Positions 33,331 through 42,884 of a stretch of 64,000 nucleotides of DNA are shown in pieces. A program made the translations under genes and the position numbers. Source of the DNA: Nocardia elegans NBRC 108235 (GTDB taxonomy: Bacteria > Actinomycetota > Actinomycetes > Mycobacteriales > Mycobacteriaceae). Each line of letters opens with the position of its first letter. Within the stretch, counting starts at the first letter, position 1. The notes beneath the pieces are model-generated. The model ran no database searches, had not been told where the DNA came from, and worked only from the letters and a program-made list of their open reading frames with translations. The stretch covers positions 1-64,000 of the forward strand of contig NZ_BDBF01000039.1 of NCBI RefSeq assembly GCF_001612845.1, written 5' to 3'.

Positions 33331-34818
33331 TCACCGCGGTGCGGTATTCGGGCCGACCCAGGTGGTGAGCGCCGCGTTCAACCCGTCGGTGGTGGAATCG
33401 ACTGCGGCCCAGGCGATATAGCCATCCGGGCGGATGAGGGTATGCGTGGGTGCCGGAACGGGCCCGAGGCCGGGAACGGTCCATTCGGCGCCCTGATCCT
33501 GTGCGCACACGATGTCCACCCGATCCTTCCAGTCGCTGATATCGGGCACCTCGGCTGCATTGCGCACCAACAGTATCGGGCGCCCCGGGCGCAGCAGTTC
33601 ATGGACGCGGGCCGGGCCGTCGGCAGTCACGATGTCGGAATCCGGAACACGCCGGCCGCACAGCGGATGGTGGTCACCGCAGTCGTAGCGGATGTCGAGC
33701 GCGGTGATCATGAGGCCGAGGCGATGACGGACCCCGTCGATCGCGAGGAGGTCGGACATGCTGTCGCGCAACGCGTCCACGTGTGCGCCAGGTCGTGACA
33801 GCGCCGTCTGGGCACGCGTGTTCTGCAGTACCCGTGCGGCGATCGGCCGGCGTTCGGACTCGTAGGTGTCCAGCAGCGCGTCGGAGGCATTGCCGCGCAG
33901 GACGGCGGCCAGCTTCCAGCCCAGGTTGGCCGCATCCTGCAGACCCAGATTCTGGCCTTGGCCACCGGCCGGGAAATGGATGTGCGCGGCATCGCCGGCC
34001 AGGAACACGCGGCCGACGCGGTAGCGATCGGCCTGCCGGGCGGCGTCGCTGTAGTGGGTGACCCACCGCGGGCTGTGCATACCGAAATCGGTGCCGGCGA
34101 GTTCGGTGAATGCGTCGCGAAATTCGTCGAAGGTCAACTCGCTGCCCCGCTCGCGCACCCGGTCGTGGCACTGGGCGATCAGCCGGTACCACCCTGGCTC
34201 GAACTGGATCACAGAATAGTCGCCGGTCGCGCCCCGAGCGCCGAAGAACAACTCGGCAGGAGGAGCGGCGAGTTCGACATCGGCGATCATTCCCGTCACC
34301 GTCGCGTCGGTGCCGTCGAAGCCGATGCCCGCGAGCTTGCGCACCGCACTGCGCCCGCCGTCGCAGCCGACCAGGTAAGCGGCGCGGATAAGGCGGGGGT
34401 GGGTCCCGCCGACCTCGACCTCCACCCCGGAATCGTCCTGACGAAATCCCGTGACCGGCGAATCCCACTGGACGGGCGCGCCGGCCGCCGTCGCGTGACG
34501 GTCCAACTCGCGCTCGATCACCGACTGCAACACCGCGAGCGTGTACGGGAAGCGGGTGTGGAAGTCGCTGAAGTCGAGCGGAAGTCCGCCGAAATGCCCC
34601 CGCGGCAGAGTGCGTCCCTGACGCAGCAGCTCGTCGAGCAGGCCGCGCTGGTCGAGGATCTCCATGGTGCGCGCGTGAATACCTCCGGCCCGGGATTCGC
34701 CGGTGCGGGCCGGCAGCGCGTCCAGCAGTGCCACTTCGACCCCGGCCAGCCGCAATTCGTACGCCAGCATCAGGCCGGTAGGCCCGCCACCTGCGACGAC
34801 TACCTCGGTTGTGTGCAC
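33331..34818 (-). CDS. FAD-dependent aromatic hydroxylase, rifampicin monooxygenase-like
   Basis: Class A flavin monooxygenase of 495 residues: GxGxxG-type VVVAGGGPTGLMLAYELRLA at the N-terminus, the DG motif YLVGCDGGRSAVRKLAG near residue 155, the GD motif VFLAGDAAHIHFPAGGQGQNLG near 268, and a thioredoxin-like C-terminal domain. It resembles Nocardia RIFMO (Rox), including RAGGIHARTMEILDQRGLL and GTDFGMHSPRW. RIFMO hydroxylates and opens rifamycins. Other family members act on phenols or polyketides, so the substrate here is uncertain. It is divergent from a TetR gene with strong operator palindromes. Confidence 0.87.
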   Translation of the reverse strand: MHTTEVVVAGGGPTGLMLAYELRLAGVEVALLDALPARTGESRAGGIHARTMEILDQRGLLDELLRQGRTLPRGHFGGLPLDFSDFHTRFPYTLAVLQSVIERELDRHATAAGAPVQWDSPVTGFRQDDSGVEVEVGGTHPRLIRAAYLVGCDGGRSAVRKLAGIGFDGTDATVTGMIADVELAAPPAELFFGARGATGDYSVIQFEPGWYRLIAQCHDRVRERGSELTFDEFRDAFTELAGTDFGMHSPRWVTHYSDAARQADRYRVGRVFLAGDAAHIHFPAGGQGQNLGLQDAANLGWKLAAVLRGNASDALLDTYESERRPIAARVLQNTRAQTALSRPGAHVDALRDSMSDLLAIDGVRHRLGLMITALDIRYDCGDHHPLCGRRVPDSDIVTADGPARVHELLRPGRPILLVRNAAEVPDISDWKDRVDIVCAQDQGAEWTVPGLGPVPAPTHTLIRPDGYIAWAAVDSTTDGLNAALTTWVGPNTAPR

Positions 34819-34828
34819 GACCCGCTCC

Positions 34829-34860
34829 TTAACGTTGTTAAATCCTTAACGCCGTTAAGG
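34829..34860. promoter_or_regulatory. Tandem TTAAC operator palindromes
   Basis: Two dyads are visible: 34829-34841 (TTAAC-GTT-GTTAA) and the perfect 17-bp 34844-34860 (CCTTAACG-C-CGTTAAGG), with another half-site-like GTTAAG at 34874-34879. They fill the 88-bp gap between the monooxygenase and TetR genes and match the kind of site bound by TetR(D)-type repressors. Confidence 0.75.
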
Positions 34861-34906
34861 ACACCAGAACATTGTTAAGCTGTCAAGCAATCGACTGGGA
34901 GGTGCG

Positions 34907-35545
34907 ATGAAACTCGACGCCAACGTCATCGGCGCGGCCGCGCTGGAGCTGCTGGACGAGACCGGGCTCGACGGGCTGACCATGCGCAAGGTGGCGTCGG
35001 CGCTGAACGTGCAGGCGCCGGCGCTGTACTGGCATGTCAAGAACAAGCAGGAATTGCTCGATGTGATGGCGCGCGCGGTCTTCACCGCCGCGGTCGACCG
35101 CGTGGAGGGGCCGCGCCGGGGCGAGCCCTGGCAGGACTGGATCACCGAACTGGCCGGCCGGCTGCGGCGTTCGATGCTGCGCCACCGCGACGGCGGCAGA
35201 CTGCTCGCCGGCACCTACGTCAGCGACGAATCGATGTGGCGCACAATGGAATTGACGCTACGCACACTGGAGGACGCGGGTTTCTCCGCCGATCAGGCCG
35301 GGTGGGTCTTCCCGATCGTCCTGCATTACACGGTCGGCTTCGTGATCGAGGAGCAGGCGCGTACGGGTGCGGACTACGGTGGCGACAATCCCTACGCCCA
35401 CCTCGACCGGGCGGTGGACCCCGATCGCTATCCGCGTACGGCCCACCTGGTCACCACGCTGTCCGCGATCGACCCGAACGACGAATTCGAGCACGGCGTT
35501 CGCGTGATCCTCACCGGAATCCGGACGCTCGCGAACGTCGAGTGA
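34907..35545 (+). CDS. TetR-type repressor with TetR_C domain
   Basis: The 212-residue protein begins with a helix-turn-helix close to that of classical TetR (LTMRKVASALNVQAPALYWHVKNKQELLD, residues about 24-52) and has a TetR_C-like helical effector domain. ATG at 34907 follows GGGAGGTGCG. Its divergent partner is a RIFMO-like monooxygenase, and TTAAC palindromes separate them, so it likely represses the monooxygenase until a drug-like ligand binds. Confidence 0.9.
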   Translation: MKLDANVIGAAALELLDETGLDGLTMRKVASALNVQAPALYWHVKNKQELLDVMARAVFTAAVDRVEGPRRGEPWQDWITELAGRLRRSMLRHRDGGRLLAGTYVSDESMWRTMELTLRTLEDAGFSADQAGWVFPIVLHYTVGFVIEEQARTGADYGGDNPYAHLDRAVDPDRYPRTAHLVTTLSAIDPNDEFEHGVRVILTGIRTLANVE

Positions 35546-35573
35546 TGAGCCGCGAGCGTGCGGCACATCTGCG

Positions 35574-35612
35574 GCGCCGACGCACGCCCTGGCGGCAGGC
35601 GGGCGTCGGCGC
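35574..35612. terminator. Hairpin between converging tetR and thiC
   Basis: A perfect 10-bp G+C stem (35574-35583 with 35603-35612) lies between the TetR stop (35545) and the thiC stop (35658). It could terminate both converging transcripts. Confidence 0.55.
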
Positions 35613-35657
35613 GCGCAGCGCAACGGCCGGACCGTTACGGCACAACAGCTTTCGCTG

Positions 35658-37289
<1,632 letters not shown>

Positions 37290-37300
37290 GTGAGCTCAAT

Positions 37301-37401
37301 CCTCCCTACGCCGGCATTACCCGGTCAGGTTCGTACGGTCGACGGCCCTCGATCCGCTCGAATGGGCTAGCCGTCCTCTCAGCCCGCTGGTGCGAGCCCC
37401 C
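37301..37401 (-). promoter_or_regulatory. TPP riboswitch (THI element) of thiC
   Basis: Read on the minus strand, the leader has the TPP aptamer signatures: GGGGGCTCGCACCAGCGGGCTGAGAGG at the 5' side (pyrimidine-sensor CTGAGAG), then a variable P3 stem, and the 3' side GAACCTGACCGGGTAATGCCGGCGTAGGGAGG. The terminal GTAGGGAGG pairs with the start of the aptamer and also contains the Shine-Dalgarno-like GGGAGG 12 nt before the ATG, so ligand binding would sequester the ribosome binding site (translational control). Confidence 0.95.
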
Positions 37402-37414
37402 GTTGGCACGATGT

Positions 37415-37434
37415 GGTACCCGGCCGAGGGTACC
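37415..37434. promoter_or_regulatory. GGTACCC inverted repeat upstream of the thiC riboswitch
   Basis: Perfect 7-bp arms (37415-37421 and 37428-37434) with 6-bp spacer, placed just upstream of the riboswitch in the thiC promoter region. It may be a protein-binding site or may overlap the -10 (TACC-type) element. The rest of 37435-37506 shows nothing recognisable. Confidence 0.35.
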
Positions 37435-37506
37435 GCGCGACCGTGGGGCGCGTCACTGCCCCAGCGATCGGACCCTGAATCGGACTCGGTGATCGAACCG
37501 GCCGTG

Positions 37507-39300
37507 CTACGTCGAATACAGTGCGTCGATCTCGTCGGCGAAGTCGCGCAGGACCACGTTGCGCTTGAGCTTGAGTGACGGGGTGAGATAGCCGTTGGCC
37601 TCGGTGAATTCGGTACGCAGCAGCCTGAACTTCCGGACCGCCTCGGCTCGGGATACGGCCGCGTTGCCGTCGTCGACGGCGGCCTGGATCGCGCTCAGCA
37701 GCTCCGGGTCGGAATCGAGGTCTTCGAGGGTGGCCTCGGAGGGTTTTCCGTGCAGCTGCTTCCAGATCGGGAAGTGCTCGCTGTCGACGGTGACCAGACA
37801 GGTGACGAAGGGTTTGGCGTCGCCGACGACAACAACTTCACCGATGATGGCGTGGCCTCGAATGCGGTCTTCGATCACCGCTGGGGCGACGTTCTTGCCG
37901 CCGGCGGTCACGATGAGTTCTTTCTTGCGGCCGGTGATGGTGAGGTAACCCTCGTCGTCGAGTGAGCCGATGTCGCCGGTGGCGAACCAGTCGTCGCGGA
38001 AGGTGTTCGCGGTGGCCACGGGGTTGTTCCAATAGCCGGGGAACATCTGGGGGCCTCGCAGCAGGATCTCGCCGTCTTCATCGATGCGAACCGTCGTGCC
38101 CGGCACCGGCTGGCCTACGGTTCCGATCTTCGGCCGGTCGTCCGGGTTGAAAGTGGCGATTCCGGAGGTTTCGGTCAGCCCGTAACCCTCCAGCACCGTG
38201 AAGCCGACGCCGCGGAAGAAGTGCCCCAGCCGTTCGCCGAGTGGAGCACCGCCGGAGAGGGCGTGCGTGGCCCGGCCACCGAGTGCGGCTCGCAGCTTGC
38301 GGTACACCAAACGGTCGAACAGCTGATGGCGTAAGCGCAGCCCCAGCGGGACGTGGTCGGTATCCAAGGCGCGGCTGTAGGCGATCGCCGTATCGGCGGC
38401 GATGTCGAAAATCCGGCCCCGGTGCGTCAACTGCGCCTGCGTGCGTGCCGTGTTGAAGACCTTTTCGAACACCCGTGGTACGCCGAGGATCAGCGTCGGC
38501 CGGAAGGTTCCCAGCTCTTCGGTGACGTTCTTGACGTCGCCGACATGACCGATCTTGATCGGCGCGAGCGCGGCGGCCACCTCGACGAGCCGCCCGAACA
38601 CATGGGCCAGCGGCAGAAACAGCAGGACCGACGACTCGCCCGTGCGGAACAGCTGCGGCAGGCGTGCGGTCGCGTTGCTCAGTTCGCCGAGGAAGTTGCC
38701 GTGGGTGATCCGGCATCCCTTGGGCCGGCCGGTGGTGCCGGAGGTGTAGACGATGGTCGCGAGAGAGTCCCCGGCGATCGCGGAGCGCCGTTCGTCCAGC
38801 GCGACGTCGGTGACATCGGCGCCGGTTCGCACGAGGGTGGCGACCGCGTCCGCCTCGATCTCCCAGATGTGCGCGAGATCGGGCACCTGTTCCTGCACCT
38901 TGCCCACGACGGCCGTGTGCGCGGCGGTTTCCGTGATCACCGCGACGGCTCCGGAATCGGAGAGTATCCATTGCACCTGTTCGGCGGAGGACGTCTCGTA
39001 CACCGGAACGGTGACGGCCGCGGCGCACCAGACGGCGAAATCGAGCAGTGTCCACTCGTACCGGGTGCGGGACATGATCGCCACCCGATCGCCCGGCTCG
39101 ATACCACTGGCGATCAGGCCCTTGGCCGCCGCTCGCACCTCGGCGAGGAATTCGACCGCGGTCAGATCCTCCCATCGGGAGTCGCGTTTTCGAGCGATGA
39201 CCGCGACGTCGGGACATTCTTCGGCGTTGCGGTGAACAAGGTCGCCGAGGGTGGCGCCGGGGGGAACTTCCTGTAGGGCCGGCAGGCTGTATTCGCGCAT
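37507..39300 (-). CDS. Long-chain acyl-CoA synthetase (FadD15-like)
   Basis: The 597-residue AMP-binding enzyme activates fatty acids with ATP and CoA. Signatures: IVYTSGTTGRPKGCRITHG near residue 183, YGLTETSG near 348, the GRKKE hinge/A10-type region (TITGRKKELIVTAGGKNVAP) near 453, and a C-terminal catalytic Lys region. The ATG at 39300 has GAGGAGCACCT just upstream. The open frame continues far upstream antisense to fahA but is not coding. Similar to M. tuberculosis FadD15 in domain order and length. Confidence 0.93.
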   Translation of the reverse strand: MREYSLPALQEVPPGATLGDLVHRNAEECPDVAVIARKRDSRWEDLTAVEFLAEVRAAAKGLIASGIEPGDRVAIMSRTRYEWTLLDFAVWCAAAVTVPVYETSSAEQVQWILSDSGAVAVITETAAHTAVVGKVQEQVPDLAHIWEIEADAVATLVRTGADVTDVALDERRSAIAGDSLATIVYTSGTTGRPKGCRITHGNFLGELSNATARLPQLFRTGESSVLLFLPLAHVFGRLVEVAAALAPIKIGHVGDVKNVTEELGTFRPTLILGVPRVFEKVFNTARTQAQLTHRGRIFDIAADTAIAYSRALDTDHVPLGLRLRHQLFDRLVYRKLRAALGGRATHALSGGAPLGERLGHFFRGVGFTVLEGYGLTETSGIATFNPDDRPKIGTVGQPVPGTTVRIDEDGEILLRGPQMFPGYWNNPVATANTFRDDWFATGDIGSLDDEGYLTITGRKKELIVTAGGKNVAPAVIEDRIRGHAIIGEVVVVGDAKPFVTCLVTVDSEHFPIWKQLHGKPSEATLEDLDSDPELLSAIQAAVDDGNAAVSRAEAVRKFRLLRTEFTEANGYLTPSLKLKRNVVLRDFADEIDALYST

Positions 39301-39446
39301 AGGTGCTCCTCGTAAGCCACGCTGCCGATGGTGTTCACCGCACCGAACGGATGAAGACGCGTTCCGTGCGCTGTGACGCCTCTCACATTGTAGTCGCGTT
39401 GCACAATTATCGGGTTGTGTCCGCCAGGACGGTGACACGCTGCCGA

Positions 39447-40628
39447 TCAGCGGCGAGCGGGCAGGATCTGGCCGCTGACCTCGCCTAACGCCATAGGTGA
39501 GCCGCCGGGGCCAGGGGCCGTCGCGGTCAGCAGGACCGTATCCCCGTCGGCGAGGAAGGTCCGCTCGGCGCCACCGACTTCGACGGGTTCGGCGCCGTTG
39601 CCGGAGAGTTCGATGAACGATCCGCTCTGATCCCGGCGGGGACCGGAGATGGTGCCGGAGGCGAACAGGTCGCCGGGCCGGGTGCCGGCGCCGTTGGCCG
39701 TCAGATGGGCCAGCATCTGCGCCCCCGACCAGTACATCGCCCGATACGGTGGCGCACTCACCGGGACACCGTTCCAGTGCACGCGCACGTCGATGTCGAA
39801 TCCCCAATCCTGTCGTCCCCGTAGATAGGGAAGCGGCTCCGGGGTTTGTTCCGGCAGCGCGATCCGGGCGGATTCCAGCGCGGCGAGCGGAGTGATCCAC
39901 GCCGCCAGTGAGGTCGCGAACGATTTGCCGAGGAACGGGCCGAGCGGCTGTCCCTCCCAGGCCTGTATGTCGCGGGCCGACCAGTCGTTGACCAGCGCCA
40001 CGCCGAAAACATGATCGGGGAACGCGTCCACCGCGATCGATGTCCCGAGCTCGGAACCGGCGCCGACGACGAAGCCGAGTTCCGCCTCGATGTCCAGCCG
40101 GGCGGACGGCGCGAATTCCGTCGCGCCCGAGCCGGTCCGGCGCTGTCCGCAGGGCCGGATCACCGGGGTGCCGGAGACCACCACGCTGCCCGCGCGCCCG
40201 TGATACCCCACCGGCAGGTGTCGCCAATTCGGCAGCAGCGGTTCGCCGTCGGGACGCAGGAACCGCCCGAGCCGGGTGGCGTGGTCGATACTCGCGTAGA
40301 AGTCCACATAGTCGCCGATCGCGATCGGGAGCTTCGATCGCACCGACGCGAGCGGATGGATCACCGCCGCGGGCAGTGGCCCACGCACCGCCTCCCGCAG
40401 CCGTTCGCGCACCGTGTGCCAACGCCGTGGCCCCTGGGCCAGGAAAGCGTTCAGATCGGGTCGCGCGAACGCCGAATCATCCAGCAACACAGCCAGATCC
40501 ACGACATTCGAGCCGACCCGGACGCCGACTCGGAAATCGCCGCCGGACGGCGCGAACACCCCGTAGGGCAGGTTGTCCGGCCCGAACGGGGCATCGTCGG
40601 ACACCTCCAGCCGGACCGTGGCGGTCAC
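39447..40628 (-). CDS. fahA: Fumarylacetoacetase
   Basis: Hydrolyses fumarylacetoacetate to fumarate and acetoacetate, the last step of tyrosine/homogentisate breakdown. The 393-residue protein has the FAH N-terminal SH3-like domain (LPYGVFAP) and catalytic domain with metal and substrate motifs DFYASIDHATRLG near residue 110, LPVGYHGRAGS near 138, ARLDIEAELGFVVG, NDWSARDIQAWE and GPFLGKSFATS. The GTG at 40628 overlaps the hmgA stop (GTGA). Maleylacetoacetate isomerase is not seen in the window. Confidence 0.94.
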   Translation of the reverse strand: MTATVRLEVSDDAPFGPDNLPYGVFAPSGGDFRVGVRVGSNVVDLAVLLDDSAFARPDLNAFLAQGPRRWHTVRERLREAVRGPLPAAVIHPLASVRSKLPIAIGDYVDFYASIDHATRLGRFLRPDGEPLLPNWRHLPVGYHGRAGSVVVSGTPVIRPCGQRRTGSGATEFAPSARLDIEAELGFVVGAGSELGTSIAVDAFPDHVFGVALVNDWSARDIQAWEGQPLGPFLGKSFATSLAAWITPLAALESARIALPEQTPEPLPYLRGRQDWGFDIDVRVHWNGVPVSAPPYRAMYWSGAQMLAHLTANGAGTRPGDLFASGTISGPRRDQSGSFIELSGNGAEPVEVGGAERTFLADGDTVLLTATAPGPGGSPMALGEVSGQILPARR

Positions 40629-41833
40629 GCCCGCCCCGAACTCGGCCCGCGGCCCGACCAGGTCCACGCGTAATCCGGGTCCTCGCACGCCAGGGCGCCC
40701 TCGCCGAGCCCCAGCGGGCGGAAGGTGTCGACCATCACCGCCAGTTCGTCGGAATAGTCCACGCCGATACTGCGCTCGTAGGCGCCCGGCTGCGGACCGT
40801 GCGCATATCCGCCCGGGTGTACCGAGACCGATCCCGGTCCGATACCGGAACCGCGCCGCGCCTCGTAGTTTCCGCCGCAGTAGAACAGGATCTCGTCGGA
40901 GTCGACGTTGGAGTGGTAATAGGGCACCGGAATCGACAGCGGGTGGTAGTCGACCTTGCGGGGTACGAAATCGCAGATCACGAAGTTCGTCCCCGCGAAG
41001 GCCTGGTGCACAGGGGGCGGCTGATGGACGCGGCCGGTGATCGGCTCGAAATCGGCGATATCGAAGGTGTACGGGTACAGGCAGCCGTCCCAGCCCACCA
41101 CGTCGAACGGATGATCGGCGTACACCATTCGGGTGCCGAGTATTTCGGCGCCGGGCCGATGTTTCACCAGCACCTCGACCTCGGTGCCGGACTCCTGCAG
41201 CGGCTCGGCCGGACCGTGCAGATCCCGCTCGCAGTACGGCGAATTCTCCAGGAACTGACCGAATGCGGACAGATACCGCTTCGGTGCGGTGATATGTCCG
41301 GTCGCCTCGATGATGTAGCCGCGCAGTGGTTCCGGGCCCTCCGGCCGCCAGCGATGCGTGGTCGCGCGCGGCAGCAGCACGTGATCGCCGGCGTGCACCG
41401 GCAGCCGCCCGAAGACGGTATCCACCACGCCCGATCCGGATTCGACGTAGACCAGCTCGTCACCGATCGCGTTGCGGTACAAGGGTGATTCGCGCAGCGC
41501 CGCAACATAGGAGATGCGCACGTCGTCGTTGCCGAGGATCAGGCGGCGGCCCGTCACGACGTCGGTCTGTGCGAGCGCGGACTCGGGGAACAGTTCGTGC
41601 AGCCGCAGGTGCCGGTGCCGCAGCGGATGGTTCGGCACGGTCCGGGGATTCGGCGGCCGCCAGACCGAGGAGTCGACGATCGCCGGCGGCAGTCCGCGGT
41701 GATACAGCAGCGACGAGTCGCCGGAGAAGCCTTCCTCGCCCATCAGCTCCTCGTAGAGCAGGTGCCCCCGTTCGTCACGATGCTGGGTGTGCCGCTTCGC
41801 CGGTAGGGATCCCAGTTGCCGATAGAACGCCAT
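40625..41833 (-). CDS. hmgA: Homogentisate 1,2-dioxygenase
   Basis: Fe(II) dioxygenase of 402 residues that opens homogentisate to maleylacetoacetate. The cupin fold is visible, and the C-terminal half carries the likely iron ligands in YYHSNVDSDEILFYCGG (His and Glu) and GGYAHGPQPGAYE (His). The N-terminus MAFYRQLGSLPAKRHTQHRD is typical of actinobacterial homologs. It is followed by fahA with a 4-nt overlap. An A+T-rich stretch (41873-41888) upstream probably holds the promoter. Confidence 0.94.
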   Translation of the reverse strand: MAFYRQLGSLPAKRHTQHRDERGHLLYEELMGEEGFSGDSSLLYHRGLPPAIVDSSVWRPPNPRTVPNHPLRHRHLRLHELFPESALAQTDVVTGRRLILGNDDVRISYVAALRESPLYRNAIGDELVYVESGSGVVDTVFGRLPVHAGDHVLLPRATTHRWRPEGPEPLRGYIIEATGHITAPKRYLSAFGQFLENSPYCERDLHGPAEPLQESGTEVEVLVKHRPGAEILGTRMVYADHPFDVVGWDGCLYPYTFDIADFEPITGRVHQPPPVHQAFAGTNFVICDFVPRKVDYHPLSIPVPYYHSNVDSDEILFYCGGNYEARRGSGIGPGSVSVHPGGYAHGPQPGAYERSIGVDYSDELAVMVDTFRPLGLGEGALACEDPDYAWTWSGRGPSSGRA

Positions 41834-41957
41834 ACCGCTCTCCCGCCGGGTCGCTGGTCGAATGGACGCCGATTTCCATTTTAGCTAGACCGATTGCCGG
41901 AGAGGGCGAACTTCGGTCGGCAGAAATACCAGTCGATCGGCGGTTTCGCGACCGCTC

Positions 41958-42584
41958 TCAGGCCGAGCGCAGCGCCCGGTAGACCGCCGCGCCGACGAAG
42001 GCGCCCAGATCCTGCGGGGTCCACTTGTCGCCCTCGGTCACCAGCGTTCGCACCGCGCCCTCACCGGCCGAAACCCACAACTCGACCAGTGCGGGCAGTT
42101 TGCGTTCCGCGTCGACGGTTCCCCACGCCTCCAGCGTGGGCCGCAACCGGCGGGTACAGCGCTCGACCGCGAAGTTGCGCCCGCGTCCGAACGAACCCGC
42201 CACCGCCGGATCGGGGTTGCCGTGCAGCAGTTTCCAGGTGTCGGGGCGTTTGGAGACCGTCTCCAGCAGGGCGCGGAAGCCCTCGACGAAAACCTCTTCG
42301 TCGGCCTCCACCCGGCGCGGCGGCAGGGCGTCCATGATGCCGGCCAGCAGCAGCCCCTCCTCACGCTGGATGAGGGCGTTGATGAGTTCGACGCGATCGG
42401 CGAAGCAGGCGTAGACCACCGGCCGGGTCACGGTCAGGCGTTCGGCCACGGCGGCGATGGTGACGGCCGCGATCCCCTCGTCCGCCGCGATGCGCAGCGC
42501 CGCATCCAGAACCTGCGGGCGGCGGCGTTCGGGGCCGAGATGCTGGGCCCGTTGACGCGGTCGTACCGCGGATTCCGAAGCCAT
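41958..42584 (-). CDS. TetR-family transcriptional regulator
   Basis: The 208-residue regulator has the helix-turn-helix TIAAVAERLTVTRPVVYACFADRVELI around residues 42-68. ATG at 42584 is chosen over a TTG three codons upstream. It lies upstream of hmgA on the same strand and divergent from a FadE5-type dehydrogenase 300 bp away, so either could be its target. The C-terminal domain is all helical with no recognised ligand signature. Confidence 0.87.
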   Translation of the reverse strand: MASESAVRPRQRAQHLGPERRRPQVLDAALRIAADEGIAAVTIAAVAERLTVTRPVVYACFADRVELINALIQREEGLLLAGIMDALPPRRVEADEEVFVEGFRALLETVSKRPDTWKLLHGNPDPAVAGSFGRGRNFAVERCTRRLRPTLEAWGTVDAERKLPALVELWVSAGEGAVRTLVTEGDKWTPQDLGAFVGAAVYRALRSA

Positions 42585-42808
42585 GGCGAACAAGATAGCA
42601 GTGGTAGAGGGCGGTTATGCCGGTCGCATCGCGCCGGCGGAGGGCAGCCGCGGGGGCGAGTCTCGGCCGATCGGGGATGCCGAACGGGATATCGAACGCG
42701 AGCACATTCCGAGCAAATTGCCGCGAGGCTTACCGCGATTGGGAAAAGTGAATCGCGGATGGACTGGTCCGCCGCATAAGTTACCCCGAATTCTCTAGTC
42801 TCGGCCGG

Positions 42809-42822
42809 TTACGGTTGCGTAA
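42809..42822. promoter_or_regulatory. TTACG-N4-CGTAA dyad upstream of the FadE5-like gene
   Basis: A perfect 5-bp inverted repeat with 4-bp spacer, 62 bp before the dehydrogenase GTG, within the 300-bp gap 42585-42884 shared with a divergent TetR gene. It is a candidate operator. The remainder of the gap contains no gene I can support. Confidence 0.35.
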
Positions 42823-42884
42823 GTGAACGCGGGTACGGCAACCTCCGACGGAGAACATCCCACGATGGCGAGGAGGCCCTGAGC

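Noticed and set aside
35546..35657. Small gene between tetR and thiC
   Set aside because: Only a hairpin is visible; no ribosome binding site or plausible short frame.
39301..40422. 971-residue form of the acyl-CoA synthetase
   Set aside because: The extra N-terminal part is antisense-like frame noise inside fahA; a good ribosome binding site and the family start lie at 39300.
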